A stretch of DNA of 64,000 bases from Lonicera japonica (Eukaryota; Streptophyta; Magnoliopsida; Dipsacales; Caprifoliaceae): NCBI GenBank assembly GCA_021464415.1, contig JAKCWG010000351.1, forward strand, positions 1 to 64,000. The letters are read 5' to 3'. Position numbers and translations under genes: made by a program. Shown one piece after another: positions 23,863 through 33,815 of the stretch (positions are counted from its first letter, which is position 1; each line of letters opens with the position of its first letter). The notes under the pieces are model-generated. The model was not told the DNA's origin and did not search any database. It saw only the letters and a list, made by a program, of their open reading frames with translations.

Positions 23863-25350
23863 TGTTGACCTTAAAGTCAATTAATCTTATTTTGATAATT
23901 ACAATAAGTTAATAAAGTGTTATTTAACTCGGTTGTTCCAATGATGATAGCCACTTTAACCGACATATTCTCCAACCAGGTATAACTTCAAACCGAAGTA
24001 ATCAAAATCTCACACAAGCTTTACAATCGCTCCTACTCACAAGAAATGAATTCAAGTAGTATACATGTGCTATACAAAGTCAATAAAAGATCAAGATCAT
24101 CAAGCAAGTAAAAATATGCACAAGAATGATCTACATATGTTCTACAAGTTATCAAAACCAAGAAAAGATCAAGAACATCAAACAAGTGAAGATACGCACA
24201 AGAAAATCAAGCATCACGAAGACTTGAAGCATCTTTAAATTGAGTGAGTGCTTAGATTTAATGTAAAAGATATCATTGATCATTTATATAGCTCATGAAA
24301 TGATTTAACCATGTCAAGATTGATCAAAACTAGTTTTATCTTTGAAAAAGTACTTTTACCGAAAACCAGTCATCTTGAAAAATTCTCTATAAATTTATAT
24401 GATTGATTTTTGGTACAAAAACTATATTAGAAGTCTTGGAAACATATTTTTGACATTCTCCAAGCATTGAAATCAATTTTGGAGCCAAATTGTAAAAGTT
24501 GGAAAATTGCACAAAAGTCCCCAAACCAGTGCCATGTAGCCGACTCCATGAAATTGATGGAGCCGACTCCCTCATGGAGCCGACTCCATGGAGACTCAGG
24601 GAGCCGACTCCCTTAAGAAAAACTAGCCGTTGGAACTTTTTCAAAAGTTCATTTTTGCCCCATTAATTTATTTCTCAACCACAAACGGCTACAAACTTTT
24701 TCAAGCTATATATATGACTTCTAAGACTCATTTTAAACAACTTGAATCATAATACAAACCCATATTTCATATATTCACATTATTGAAGTTTGAAAGCTAA
24801 GGCATTGATCAATCTTTTCATTCTTTGAGCTTATATTCATTGATCAATTTTGATATCTCTTAGTGTGAGCTTCATTTGTAATTCATTATACACAAGAGCT
24901 ATTGTACATTGGTGTTAGTCACCAAAACTTGTTCAAATTATAATTGTGAGAGGTATATCTCATAGAAATAGCAAGAGGGATTTCTTGTGAGAGTATTGAA
25001 GGTGTTTTCAATACTTGTGAGAGTGTGTGACAAGAATACACTTGTAGAGGTTTGATCTTCACCCAGAAGGAGATCGGTTATAGTGGAAATTCTCGGGGAA
25101 CTAACTGAGCGCGGAGTAGGGGTTTTCAAGCCGAACCGTGTGGACAAAAAGTCTTCGACTTTGATTGGTTCTATCTCTCTATCTCATCTTATATTACATT
25201 GTTGAATTTATTCATTGTGATTGGAATAAACTTCATTTATTGATTTCTTGAGTGATATAGACATCAAACATATTTAAATCTATTTTAAAAATAGAATTAA
25301 GTTTTTAAAAACCCTATTCACCCCCCCTCTAGGGCATTTTTCGACCTATA
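23863..25350 (+). repeat. 5' LTR of the copia element
   Basis: TGTTGACCTTAAAG at the start and TTTTTCGACCTATA at the end (canonical family end CGACCTACA, so one change). It is 1,488 bp and directly followed by the primer-binding site. It contains the U3 module (24531-24715) and a strongly conserved block at about 25055-25165 shared by every LTR of this family in the window. Confidence 0.9.
24531..24715 (+). promoter_or_regulatory. LTR promoter module: palindromes, MSA motif, TATA box
   Basis: Four near-palindromic units with a CCGACTCC core (GTCGAC-type relatives) lie at 24531-24613. The complement of 24624-24634 is TCCAACGGCTA, an exact match to the MSA consensus YCYAACGGYYA. A second AACGG core lies at about 24684-24688, and a TATA box (ctatatatat) at 24706-24715. 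Known: MSA elements bind three-repeat MYB (MYB3R) factors and drive G2/M transcription in plants. Inference: the LTR may be a cell-cycle-regulated promoter. The same order occurs in the LTRs at 23577-23760 and 58731-58860. Confidence 0.55.
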
Positions 25351-25352
25351 AT

Positions 25353-25363
25353 TGGTATCAGAG
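25353..25363 (+). other. primer-binding site, initiator Met-tRNA type
   Basis: TGGTATCAGAG, two bases after the LTR end, is the standard plant copia primer site complementary to the 3' end of initiator methionine tRNA. Confidence 0.9.
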
Positions 25364-25406
25364 GTTGTACTCTTGTTTTGATTTAACAATCTTAGAGTTT
25401 ACGATC

Positions 25407-27090
25407 ATGTCTATTTATCAGGGAACCGGAATCAACGAAGGTTCTTCCACCACTAGACCGCCTTTATTTGATGGCAAAAAATATAGTTATTGGAAAAGTC
25501 GCATGTGCACTTTTCTTCAAGCTAGTGATTTTGAACAATGGAAAGTTACACTCATTGGACCCTATGAGATTACCAAAACCGATGAAAAGGGTAAAGTTAC
25601 TCCTAAAACTATTTCCGAATATGATGAGAATGATATTAGGAAAATTCAATTTAATGCTAAAGCCTTACATGCTCTACATTGTGCATTGACTATTGATGAA
25701 TACAACAAAATTTCTAGTTGTAAAACTGCCAAAGAAATTTGGGATAAATTAGAAGTTACCTATGAAGGAACTTCACAAGTTAAAGATGATAATATTAATA
25801 TGCTTGTCCATGATTATGAACTCTTCAAAATGGAGCCTAATGAATCTCTTGCCTCTATGTATAGTAGGTTCTCCATTATTACTAATGCTTTAGATCTTCT
25901 TGGAAAGGAATATTCTAATGAAGACAAGATTCGAAAAATCCTTAGAACTCTTCCCAAGAAGTGGAGACCCAAAGTGACGGCTATTCAAGAAGCCAAGAAT
26001 CTTAAGACGCTAAGCATGGATGAACTCTTGGGTTCACTTAAAACTCATGAGAAGGAATTGGCGAGAGAAGAAGAAAGTGATTCAAAAGCCAAAAGGTCTC
26101 TAGCCCTCAAAGCAACTCAATTAGATGATGAGGAGTTGATGATAGAAGATGAGGATATGGCTCTTCTTTCTAGAAAGTTCATAAAATTTCTAGCCAAAAA
26201 AAAAAAATTTCAAGGAAAAGGAAACAACTTTGATCCTTCATCAAGAAGGAGCAATGATCGATCTATTCAACCAAGAGTTGAAAATGAAGAAGAAAATAAG
26301 TGTTTCCATTGCCATGAACCAGGGCATTTCAAAACAAATTGCCCGGTTAGAAGAAAGGAAAGAAAAGACAAAAGAGACAAAGCCTTCAAGCAAGTAAGAC
26401 ACGCCCTCAAAGGCACTTGGAGTGACTCGGAAGAAAGTGAGTCTAATGCCGATTCTAGCGACGAAGAAATGGCAAATCTTTGTCTTATGGCAAGAGATGA
26501 TGAGGTACACTCTTCTTATGACTAATCTAGTGATGATAATGCTTCTATAAATAATGATATACATGGTGAGAATGACTATGAAGAATTATACGATATGTTT
26601 GAGGAATTGTATAAAAAGTTTAAAAATTTATCTAAAATGTATACAAGCCTCAAGAAGGAAAATTTGACCATTTCTAGCAAATGTGAGAACTTTGAGAAAG
26701 AAAATGTATTTTTGAAAAATGAAAACAAAACTTTGAAGAAAGGAAAGGAGAAAGAAACCCCAAACACACTTGTATTAGAAAATGTCAAATTGAAAGATCT
26801 AGTGGATGACTTAACTAATAGTCTAGCCAAGTTCACAAAAGGAAAAGATAACTTGGATAAATTATTAGGAATGCAAAGGTGTGTTTTCGATAAAGCCGGT
26901 TTGGGCTATAACTTTTTCAAAACATACGCAAAGTTGACAACCAAAAAGATTACAAAAACTTTTTTAAAACATACGCACTTCATGATCCCACTCATCTTTG
27001 CTCATATTGTGGTAGAAATACTCATCATGTGAATCATTGTTTTTATCGAAATGAGAGTTTCCCTAAAAGGAAGCTTGCTTGGGTTCCAAA
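25407..27090 (+). pseudogene. copia gag (capsid/nucleocapsid), broken
   Basis: The ATG at 25407 (MSIYQGTG) opens 372 codons to a TAA at 26523-26525. The same frame then reopens to about 26925, so a single stop interrupts it, and a frameshift follows. Seen: 'PPLFDGKKYSYWKSRM' (the copia gag N-terminal motif), 'EIWDKLEVTYEGTSQVK', 'LRTLPKKWRPKVTAI', and a CX2CX4HX4C zinc knuckle (CFHCHEPGHFKTNC, about 26301-26342). A Lys/Glu-rich coiled-coil stretch lies at 26595-26830, and a second CxxC...H...C cluster at about 26998-27040 in another frame. Role: forms the virus-like particle and packages RNA. Confidence 0.88.
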
Positions 27091-27109
27091 ATGAACCATT
27101 ATGTTTGCT

Positions 27110-28330
27110 AACCCAAAGGGACCCAACACATTTTGGGTACCAAAGGAGAAGTTACTTAAGGTTATGGTGTAGGTATGCTTGAAAGCCAAGGGAAGCAAAA
27201 CCAAGTGGTTCTTGGATAGCGGTTGCTCAAAGCACATGACGGGAGACAAGAACAACTTCTTAAGTCTTATTTCCAAGAAAGGAGGAAATGTGACTTTCGG
27301 GGACAATGCCAAGGGCAAAATCATTGGTATAGGTAAGGTTGGTAAGAATTTCACATACATTGATAATGTTCTATTAGTTGATGGTTTAAAGCATAATTTA
27401 CTTAGCATTAGTCAACTATGTGATAAAGGTTATGAAGTAATTTTTAAATCCGATCATTGTATTGTTAAGAATATTAGTGATGATTCAATTCTACTTGTTG
27501 CATATAGAACTAATAATGTGTACACTCTTGAACTTGATGATTTATCTCAACAAGATATTAAATGCTTATCCGCTTTAAATGATGTTTCTTGGTTATGGCA
27601 TAGAAGACTAGGACATGCTAATATGGATTTAATTCACAATTTGTCTAAGAAAGAGCTAGTCAAAGGATTACCTAAAACCAAATTTGTTAAAGATAAAATT
27701 TGTGATGCATGTCAACTTGGTAAACAAGATAAATCCTCATTTAAATCTAAGAAGGATATTACTACAACTAGACCCCTTGATATGTTGCATCTTGATTTAT
27801 TTGGTCCTAATTCGGTTGCTAGTTTAGGTGGTAAATTATATACCTTTGTTATTGTTGATGATTTTACTAGACTTTATTGGGTGTTCTTTCTTACTCACAA
27901 AAATGAAACTCCACATGTTTTTGCAAAATTTTGTAGAAAAGTTCAAAACAGAAAAGTTCAAAACGAAAAAGGAATGTCTATTGTGCGTGTTAGAAGTGAT
28001 AAAGGTAGAGAATTTGATAATATTGATATTGATAACTTTTGTAATGAGCATGGTATTGATCATAACTTCTCGGCACCTAGAATTCCTCAACAAAATGGTG
28101 TTGTTGAAAGGAAAAATAGATCTCTTCAATAGATGTATAGGACTGTGCTAAATGAACATTCTTTACCGGAATATTTTTGGGCGGAAGCCGTTAACACCGC
28201 ATGCTATGTAACTAATCGTGTTATTATTCGTAAAAAGTTAGATAAACACCCTATGAATTATGGAGTAACAAGAAACCAAATATTTCATATTTTAAAGTTT
28301 TTGGTTGCAAATGTTTCATTTTAAATGATC
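27110..28330 (+). pseudogene. copia protease and integrase, broken
   Basis: The retropepsin motif WFLDSGCSKHMTG lies near 27207-27245. The integrase HHCC zinc finger (LWHRRLGHAN ... CDACQLGK, about 27590-27725) is followed by the DDE core: Asp in HLDLFGP, Asp in RSDKGREF, Glu in GVVERKNR. A TAG at 28130-28132 replaces a residue just after the core Glu, the same frame continues to about 28250, and then a frameshift moves the integrase C-terminus into the frame used by RT. Role: polyprotein maturation and integration of the cDNA. Confidence 0.9.
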
Positions 28331-30248
28331 GTGATCATTTAGGTAAATTTGATGCTAAATCCGATGAAGGAATTTTTCTTGGTTATGCCACTAGTAGTAA
28401 AGCATATAGAGTTTATAACAAGAAAAGTTTAGTTGTCCAAGAATCTATGCATGTTGTATTTGATGAGACAAATCCTATTTCACCCATAGTACATTCAGAT
28501 GATGATGTTGAAATTATCCAAAAAGTTTTGGATGTTCAAATTAATGATACATCCAAGGAAGAAACTTCGAGTGCTCAAATTCCTCCTAATGAATTAAAAA
28601 ATATAACCGAGCAAAACTCGAATGATTTACCTAGGAGTTGGAAATTTGTGTCCAACCACCCTATTGATCAAATTCTTGGAGAGCCATCTAGTAAGGTTAT
28701 GACTAGATCATCCTTAAGAAATGTATGCAATAATGTGGCATTTGTTTCTCAATATGAGCCTAAAAATATAAATGAAGCCGAACAAGATGAATCTTGGATG
28801 ATGGCTATGCAAGAAGAGCTTAATCAATTTGAAAGAAACAAAGTGTGGACACTTGTTCCCAAACCTAATGATCACACTATTATCGGTACTAAATGGGTAT
28901 TTTGTAACAAAAAGGATGAAAGTGGTGTAATTGTTAGAAATAAAGCTAGACTTGTAGCCCAAGGATACAATCAAGAGGAGGGCATTGATTATGAAGAAAC
29001 TTATGCACTCGTAGCTCGCTTAGAAGCAATCTGCATGCTACTTGCCTATTCATGTTTTAAGAATTTTAAATTATATCAAATGGATGTGAAAAGTGCTTTC
29101 TTAAATGGTTTTATTGAAGAGGAACTTTATGTGAAACAACCTTCCGGATTTCAAAATCATATTTATCTGGATTATGTATTTAAATTGTCTAAAGCTTTAT
29201 ATGGTTTAAAACAAGCACCTAGAGCATGGTATGACAGATTAAGTTCATTCTTAATCAACAATGGTTTTGTTAGAGGAAAAATTGATACTACCTTATTTAT
29301 CAAAAATCATAATAATGACATGCTACTTGTACAAATCTATGTCGATGATATTATATTTGGTTCTACTAATGAGAATCTTTGCAAGGATTTTTCCACATGT
29401 ATGCAAAAGGAATTTGAAATGAGCATGATGGGAGAAATGAATTACTTCCTTGGATTACAAGTGAAACAATGCAAAGAAGGCATTTTCATTAATCAAGAGA
29501 AGTACGTAAAGGAGCTTTTGAAGAAATTCGACATGGAAGGCGCAAAGTCCATGAGCACTCCCATGAGTTCAACATTAAAGCTAGACAAGGACGAGAAAGG
29601 TAAAAATGTGGATATTAAGAAATATCGAGGTATGATCGGTAGTTTGTTATATTTGACGGCCTCTAAACTGGATATTATGTTTAGTGTATGCCTATGTGCA
29701 CGCTTCCAAGCGGATCCTAAAGAATCACATTTACTTGCCGTAGAACTGATATTTCGTTATCTTTCCGGTACTAGCTCATTGGGTTTATGGTACCCAAGAG
29801 AGAACAACTTTGACTTAATTAGTTATTCCGATGCGGATTTTGCCGGTTGCAAAATCGATAGGAAAAGCACTAGTGGTACTTGTCATTTTCTTGGTCAAGC
29901 AAGAAACAAAACTCGGTGGCCCTTTCAATGGCCGAAGCCTAATATGTGGCGGCCGGAAGTTTTTGTGCACAAACTTTGTACATTAAACAACAACTAGAGG
30001 ACTTTGGAATTAGTCTTAGCCATATTCCCATAAAATGTGACAACACAAGTGCTATTAGCTTGACAAAGAACCCCATACAACATTCACGTACTAAGCACAT
30101 TGAGATAAGATATCATTTTATTCATGATCATGTGCAAAAAAATGATGTTGATATTGAATTCATTGGCACCGAATCGCAATTTGCGGATATTTTCACCAAA
30201 CCACTTTCGGATGATCGCTTTTGCACTATTCGAACTCGGCATGACTAG
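28250..30248 (+). pseudogene. copia reverse transcriptase and RNase H, frameshifted
   Basis: The frame is open from about 28250 to 29997. RT motifs: [43 protein letters not shown] and the catalytic [10 protein letters not shown] (about 29338-29368). RNase H follows with [10 protein letters not shown] and RKSTSG. After about 29900 a frameshift moves the end into a second frame (29946-30248), which carries CDNTSAISL, HIEIRYHFIHD and the terminal FADIFTKPL. The RT catalytic aspartates are intact. Role: copying element RNA into cDNA. Confidence 0.92.
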
Positions 30249-30492
30249 AGCTTGTGATATCTAGTTTATTCCAAAAAGTTCATAAAAGAGATTAATAATG
30301 CTTAATTTTGAGCATACATTATTTAATTATACTTTATTTTATTTTTATTTTTTATTTCATAAATATAGCTTGTATTAATTTTACATGTTATTATAATTAA
30401 CAAGTAATTTTTCACTTATAGCATGTTAATTAATGTTGGATTAGCAAGCAAAATTTTTATTGGTGCAAAATTTGGAAAATCTATGCAAAAAT

Positions 30493-30578
30493 GCCCATGG
30501 AGTCGACTCCCCTATTGCCCATGGAGTCGACTCCCAGACCCAGTCGACTCCTCTGACTTTCACTGAGTCGACTCAGCA
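30493..30578 (+). promoter_or_regulatory. array of GTCGAC palindromes downstream of pol
   Basis: Four GTCGAC cores in 86 bp: two ATGGAGTCGACTCCC units, one CAGTCGACTCC and one CTGAGTCGACTCAG (a perfect 14-bp palindrome). It lies between the pol end and the G-free leader of the env-like frame, in the same style as the arrays in the U3 regions. Inference: a possible internal promoter element; no MSA motif is seen here. Confidence 0.4.
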
Positions 30579-30690
30579 GCACATTATATTACTTTACATT
30601 TTCTTCTCTTTCCTCACCTCCATAACCACGAAATTCCTCCATCTCTACATTTCTCAACCTTTGAAAACTTAAATTTACTTCAAATCTTTG

Positions 30691-30985
30691 CTATATAATT
30701 ACTCTAAATCATCTATCCTTCATCTATACACCATAAATCTTACAAAATTCATCCAAAATCAACCCAAATCACCACTTTCTCTCTCTACACCAAACCCTTA
30801 TTTCAAAATTTAAATCTCCAATTTTAAACTCAAATTTTTACAAATTTCCTCTCAAATTCTATATAAAATCTCATCTAAACTTCATTTCCTCAACCACACT
30901 TCATTTTTACACTACCAAAATTTTAAATTCTCAATTTTTCTTCAAAATTCTCCAAACCCTCAAACCCACCATTTCACATCTCCAT
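30691..30985 (+). other. 295-nt G-free leader before the env-like frame
   Basis: Not one G occurs on the plus strand between 30691 and 30985, and only three occur in the preceding 100 nt. There is therefore no ATG between about 30590 and the start at 30984. The composition is A/C/T with CT runs (ctctctctctac near 30780). Inference: an unstructured 5' leader, or selection against upstream ATGs and G-based structure. Confidence 0.6.
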
Positions 30986-33622
30986 GGCATCTCACTCAAG
31001 AAGGAATACAAGGAGACGTACTCGGGAACTGGAGAATATCCCTTAACCGGGGCAAGGTGATTTGCCTCCTCTCTTCCTCACCAATGAACTCTAAGCCCGC
31101 TTTCACAACTGTGAGGATCAAGCGCTTACCATTGCGCCAAAAGCTATAGCTGTTAGCGAAGGCGCAACTTTATTTCCTTGTACCCAACGACCGTTAGAGC
31201 GCCATGGCATTAGATAACCTGCACACCGGATATACCCTCCGGATTCACCACGGAGAGGAGCGCAATTGTGGATTTACCTCCAACAATCCCCCCCACAATG
31301 GCGCGCCCCAGGTATCGAACCCGTGACCTCCTCTGATACCAATTGTAGGTCGGAAAATACCCTAGAGGGGGGTGAATAGGGTTTTAAAAACTTAATGCGG
31401 AATTAAAAAATATTTTCGAAAATGTTTAAGTAAAACAATTTACTAAACAAATTTATCAAGGAATGTAAGCAAATAAACAATCAAGCACAAGAGCAAATAA
31501 ATAAGCAATCTCAAACAATTTAAACAATCAATAATAAAGAGATTGAGTAAGAAAGATTGAACCAATTTGAAGTCGAAGATTTTTTGTCCACACGGTTCGG
31601 CTTGTTCCCCCTACTCCGCGCTCAGTTAGTTCCCCGAGAATTTCCACTATAACCGATCTCCTTCCGGGTGAAGATCAAACCTCTACAAGTGTTGTCTCAC
31701 ACACTCTACAAGTATTGCTACACCACAATACTCTCACAAGATACCCTCTTGCTAACCTTGTGAAATTTACTTTTCACAATTTCTAAACAAGAATTTACCT
31801 TCTTGTTTTTCCTATGAGATTTACCTCTCACAATTGAACACAAAATTGTTTGGTGATTCACACCAATTTACAATAACTCTCTCAAGTGTGTAAAGAATAC
31901 AATTTGAAGCTCACACTAGAGATATCAAAATTGATCAAAATATATAGCTCAAAAATGAAGCATATGATCAATAAAATGAATTGAATACTTGAATAACTTT
32001 GTATATATGTAAAATAAATTTGTAGAATGATTCAAGTGTGTTAAAACATGTCTAAGACATCATATTTATAGCTTACAAAATCATATGGCCGTTGGGGATG
32101 ATTAAGAGAGGTTTTGGCTCCAAGGTATACATTTTCCAACTTTCCAACAGCTAGTTTTGACAAAAACATTCAAAATTGTTTTGTTAATTTCTCCCAATTT
32201 AACCGTTGGATCATGCTCAAATTTTAGTAAAAATTTCCAGAGGATGTTGTCTAACTACTGTAAAAATTTCAAAATGATCGGAGTTCGGGAAGTCCTCCAT
32301 TTCACCGTTAGATCAAAACTGGGCAAAAATTGAGCGAATTTTAAATGTAAAATAAAAATATTTTTCCAATTTAATAATTTTTGTTCCAAATAAAACTATA
32401 ATGATTTTGGAACCTCAAAGATATGTTTCTAAAATACCCATTTTTATTATAGCTTAAAATATGATCATTTAAAATTAATATGAATTTATTTTGAAACTCG
32501 GTTTTTGTAAAATGATGTTTTTCAAATAAATTCGATTTCAAGCTAGTTTGAATCAATCTTTAAAAGATGTAAGAATATATTTGAGCTATATAATCAATCA
32601 ATTAAGAAACTTTACATTAATCCTAAACAAACACTCAATTACCGAATAGATGAGTCTTCGAATGCTTCGATTTGTTTCTTTAAATTGATTCTTCACTTGA
32701 AGCTTTTCTCTTGAAGCTTTTGCATATGATTCTTGATCTTTGTGCTTCATGGATTTGCATTGCTAGCTTGTGGGTGATGAGATTGATCTTCTTGTCTTGT
32801 CCAACGCTTGTAGAAGAATGATATGAATTCGGGTAGATCGGTTTTAGTCGAATGCTTCGTTGACTTGATCGGATATTGATTGAATGATCATTGTCAAACT
32901 TCCTTTGAGGAATCATGCTATTCTTGATTTTCCAAATAAGAAATCTATAATCTTATATCAAGAACATGTTAAATTACACATGATTAATTTATTGTTATTA
33001 TCAAAATAAGATTAAGACCTTCAAGGTCAACAACAACAATTTTGCAAATCGAGCTATAATCGAAGGTAAACTCTTTGATCAAGTGTTATTTTCTGAAAAT
33101 GGGTTACGAATTAAGCAAGTCTTTCATAGGCAAGGGATTTTAAATTTTCTAAGTATCAAAGAGGATATTTATCCTAGATTGGTTAGATTGTTTTACAGCC
33201 AACTTGCATCACCCAATCAATCCCTAAGGAGAAGTGGATAGATCCCTTCTTAGAACTTTTGTTAAAGGGAATTTAATTACTTTTTCGAAAGATGATCTTG
33301 CGCGTATTTTTGGATTCAATCGGCAAAATAACACTATCATTACCACTAATTTTGAAGACACTTTTGGTTACACCCGGCGTAATGATATTGGTCCTCTTTT
33401 GAAAAGACGCTTTAGAAACGTGGGAGCAAATTGGGATGATAGAATCACCGTAGCCATTCTAACTCTTCATGCTCGTCTTATTCATCACATCATCACCTAT
33501 TGCATATTGCCTAGAACTGGTAGTCACTCCAAAGTGACCAACCTTGATATTTTCTTTACTTGGGTAATCAATAGTCTTCACAAGCTTGATTTTGCTACCT
33601 TAATATTTGATAAACTTTATGA
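30984..33622 (+). pseudogene. env-like / plant transposon protein frame, interrupted
   Basis: It starts ATGGCATCTC (MASHSRRN, basic N-terminus) and has two early stops before an insertion at 31110. Coding resumes at 33038 and shifts frame near 33230. The following segment to 33622 contains 'EDIYPRLVRLFY', 'DRITVAILTLHARLIHHIITYCILPR' and a 'LDIFFTWVI' segment. That order resembles the uncharacterised 'putative plant transposon protein' region found downstream of pol in SIRE-like elements. Its 3' end is deleted into the 3' LTR. Function is unknown; 'env-like' describes position, not proven role. Confidence 0.6.
31110..33032 (-). mobile_element. antisense one-LTR element
   Basis: Minus-strand order: an LTR of 1,689 bp (33032 down to 31344, TGTTGACCTT...CGACCTACA), a primer site complementary to 31331-31341 (TGGTATCAGAG), then about 220 bp of leader-like sequence ending CACA at 31110. 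The flanks acaac (31105-31109 and 33033-33037) match, and the host frame resumes across them. No second LTR or coding region is present. The leader includes a GGTTCGATACC word and a GGCGCAATGGTAAGCGC box A-like word. Confidence 0.7.
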
Positions 33623-33815
33623 AACCACAAACGGCTACAAACTTTTTCAAGCTATATATATGACTTCTAAGACTCATTTTAAACAACTTGAATCATCATA
33701 CAAACCCATATTTCATATATTCACATTATTCAAGTTTGAAAGCTAATGCATTGATCAATCTTTTCATTCTTTGAGCTTATATTCATTGATCAATTTTGAT
33801 ATCTCTTAGTGTGAG

